From the NCBI GenBank assembly GCA_002284615.2, contig MU069891.1, forward strand, positions 90,855 through 108,553: DNA of 17,699 nt, written 5' to 3'. Each line of letters begins with the position of its first letter. The first letter of the stretch is position 1. Source of the DNA: Dunaliella salina. Taxonomy: Eukaryota; Chlorophyta; Chlorophyceae; Chlamydomonadales; Dunaliellaceae. Made by a program: the position numbers and the translations under genes. Positions 16,181-17,699 of the stretch are shown here, piece by piece. The notes beneath the pieces are model-generated. The model was given only the letters and a program-made list of their open reading frames with translations. It did not search any database and had not been told where the DNA came from.

Positions 16181-16448
16181 ATAGTGATACACCAGAGACC
16201 CAGCGCATCCACCCATCCTACAGAAGACACGCCTCATGCCATGTCAAACTTCTCTGCGTGCTTCAGCGCTGTGCGCAGGGCGGTCACCAGGTCCTTGCGG
16301 GTCTGATACCGCGGCAGGGTGAGCTGCATGAAGCATGTGTGGGCTTGGGGCAGCTGCTCCCCGCTGGCCCCCTTGCCTGCACAGGAAGTGCAACAGAGGC
16401 AAAGCACAATCAAAAAGACAGTGAGGAAATACCTGAGGGGGGCAGCTG

Positions 16449-17480
16449 AGGCCCAAAATCAGTTGTTTTTTGCATGCTCCTTGCATATGTATGCCCCAAC
16501 CGGCACCTTTCAAACTTAGGTTCCTCAGGTAGCTTTCTCTAGCACTTGAGTTTCAGAGGTGCCAGTTGGGGCAGACATGCCAAATTAGCCGCGGCATGAA
16601 CCAGGAGGCACCAGGAAGCAGAACTTTTGACATCAGGAGATTATCCTTAAAAAAACTACAAATTTGGAATCTTGAGATCGAGAGCTATCGATTGGTATAT
16701 GTATGGGTCCAACCGGAGAGGGTGGTGGATGGTGGTTGATTGAGGGGGGGTTTAACTTTTTGGGACACCCCCTCTAAAATTTTTATGAGCCACTTCTACA
16801 GAATTTTAAACAAATCACAGGATTCCTGAGCTCATGAATTGTCAATTGGCCCCCTCTTTGAGCAAATTGGGTGAAAAAGGGGGTCTCCGTGCATGAATCA
16901 GAGTCAGTGCCACATGCGCATGGGTGTGGGCAGCAGGGGGTGTGGAGGCAAACATGTAGCAACCCAATCCAAACTTCCAGGAAAGTGACAAAGTTTAATG
17001 TGTTCGTGCATGGTGAAGTCAGAAAGACACTTAGTGGACTTGCAAGCCAGTTGTGTGTGCCTGAAAGGGCAGATTTGCATGGGTGTCCGCTCCTCAGTCT
17101 TTGCCCCATAACTCTGCCCCAACTCAATTTTTCATTGCACTGAGTATGCAGATAGATGCAGATTTGAAAAAGGAGCAGATTGTTACACTTTTTGTTACAC
17201 TTTTTGTCTGTAGGGGGGGAGGGGGCGTGGGTGGTCCTTTTGGGCCTCCCGCCCAGAATTTTGTCGTGGTGTCCACCACTTTTTTTTCACCCTCCTGCGT
17301 GAATTCTAATTTTTACCACCAAATCTCCATTCTGGACTACCTACTGCACCAAATTAGATGATTCATAGTGATTTGAAGTCCTTGTACCAAAAGAGTATTG
17401 TTGCTTAAAAAGACTCAATGGTTGGTGTTGTGCGGTGATTTCAGTTATTTTCCCTCAGGGAAGCACCGCATTAGGGTTCT
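16449..17480 (+). mobile_element. Family 2 element, longest copy R2 (about 1 kb)
   Basis: The left end GAGGCCCAAAATCAGTTG with GCATGCTCCTTGC matches the minus-strand left end of R3 (9160). The middle (17066-17225) matches R1 at 6650-6810. The right part (17345-17470) matches R3 again. Three partial overlaps thus define one element of about 1 kb. No long coding frame or clear terminal inverted repeat is visible, and the superfamily is not recognised. An internal inverted pair, CCCCCTCTTTGAGC and GTGAAAAAGGGGG, lies near 16852-16882. Confidence 0.55.
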
Positions 17481-17645
17481 TCCCATATGAGCTTTAATAC
17501 AGTCTACAGTGCCAGTACTAAAGTATTGCAAGCACACTTTATTGCGAGGTGCCAAAATGGTTACAGTAATTCTTTTGCGAGTATTGCGTCTTTGCGAGGA
17601 GCTTCAACAAAGTCCAAAATTTACGAAGTCCCGCATTTTTATGCG

Positions 17646-17647
<2 letters not shown>

Positions 17648-17699
<52 letters not shown>
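17648..17699. repeat. (TG)n microsatellite
   Basis: At least 26 TG units run to the last base of the window, so the true length is unknown. 17481-17647 before it has no recognisable gene. Confidence 0.97.

Larger units (their letters stand above)
15160..16190. repeat. GC-richer block of diverged tandem repeats
   Basis: The block is made of related sub-units. CCTCAGCTAGGCCGCCC...GGCACAGCTACGTGACCCC (about 15172-15216) recurs as CCTCAGCTAAGCTGCCC...GAACAGCTATGCGACCC (about 15385-15426). CTCAGCCGCACTT with a later CATGCAGCT occurs near 15530 and again near 15607. CCTCGTGCTTGTAAACTCAG, CCTCATGCTCGTGCCCAG and CCTCACGTTCGTGGACTCAG each lead to AG(C/T)(T/A)GCATCC(A/G)TGA (about 15839-15980). A 111-bp tandem follows. 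Several open frames cross the block but shift with the repeats, so I do not call them genes. A family 1 arm (15675-15775) is embedded. Confidence 0.65.

Noticed and set aside
15371..16230. Several long frames on both strands (up to 147 codons).
   Set aside because: They follow the tandem repeats and include the inverted family 1 arm (NPPNPHEP). Repetition, not selection, explains their openness.
1..17699. CRISPR arrays, bacterial operons, riboswitches, rRNA.
   Set aside because: No regularly spaced repeats with unique spacers, no ribosome-binding-site and gene pattern, no rRNA core motifs seen. The content is eukaryotic repeat DNA.

Overview
This window looks like a gene-poor, repeat-rich stretch of a eukaryotic nuclear genome, most simply a land plant or a relative. 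The reasons are long simple-sequence tracts ((CAA)n, (CT)n, (GT)n), single N characters typical of a draft assembly, decayed non-LTR retroelement pieces, short hAT-type DNA elements with 8-bp target duplications, a tRNA-derived SINE-like unit, and an apparent mitochondrial tRNA pair. I found no intact, recognisable host protein gene, so the plant assignment is an inference. No virus, toxin or bacterial operon is evident.

Layout. 1-95 is (CAA)n. From about 100 to 5,600 lie copies of one dispersed repeat family, here called family 1, recognised by A/G-rich termini, a TACGCAGG-like start and a GGATCTGGAGGGTT core. Its copies are about 105-335, 482-1000, 2213-2960, 3690-3892 (minus) and 4243-5590. 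Between them sits the minus-strand 3' end of a LINE-type retroelement (2976-3690). The copy at 4243 is split by a 643-bp hAT-type element (4817-5459) with a perfect 8-bp target duplication. 5930-6460 is a 265-bp sequence given twice around a single N, almost certainly unmerged contig ends. A second dispersed family, family 2, occurs near 6650-6800, 8880-9160 (minus) and 16449-17480.

7283-7454 is a small AT-rich hAT-like MITE with near-perfect 8-bp duplications. Immediately after it is a 221-codon reading frame broken only by TAG codons (7458-8126). 9164-9788 is a fold-back member of family 1 carrying the longest copy of a minus-strand reading frame that recurs in the copies at 482 and 12022. 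A reverse-transcriptase-like remnant lies at 9832-10074 (minus). 10831-12023 is a degraded plus-strand gene with a Thr/Ser/Asn/Gln/Pro-rich tail, again broken by a TAG plus one frame shift. 12022-12760 is another family 1 element. 12994-13111 is a (CT)n tract with an embedded N.

13555-13721 holds a degenerate tRNA-Arg(CCU)-like sequence and a structurally perfect tRNA-Gln(UUG), 21 bases apart, best read as organelle DNA moved to the nucleus. 14045-14225 (minus) is a SINE-like unit with A and B boxes. 14838-14959 is a 61-bp tandem duplication. 15160-16190 is a GC-richer block of diverged tandem repeats. The window ends in (GT)n. The parts do not form a pathway; the region reads as a layered graveyard of mobile elements, in which nested insertions give a relative order of events.
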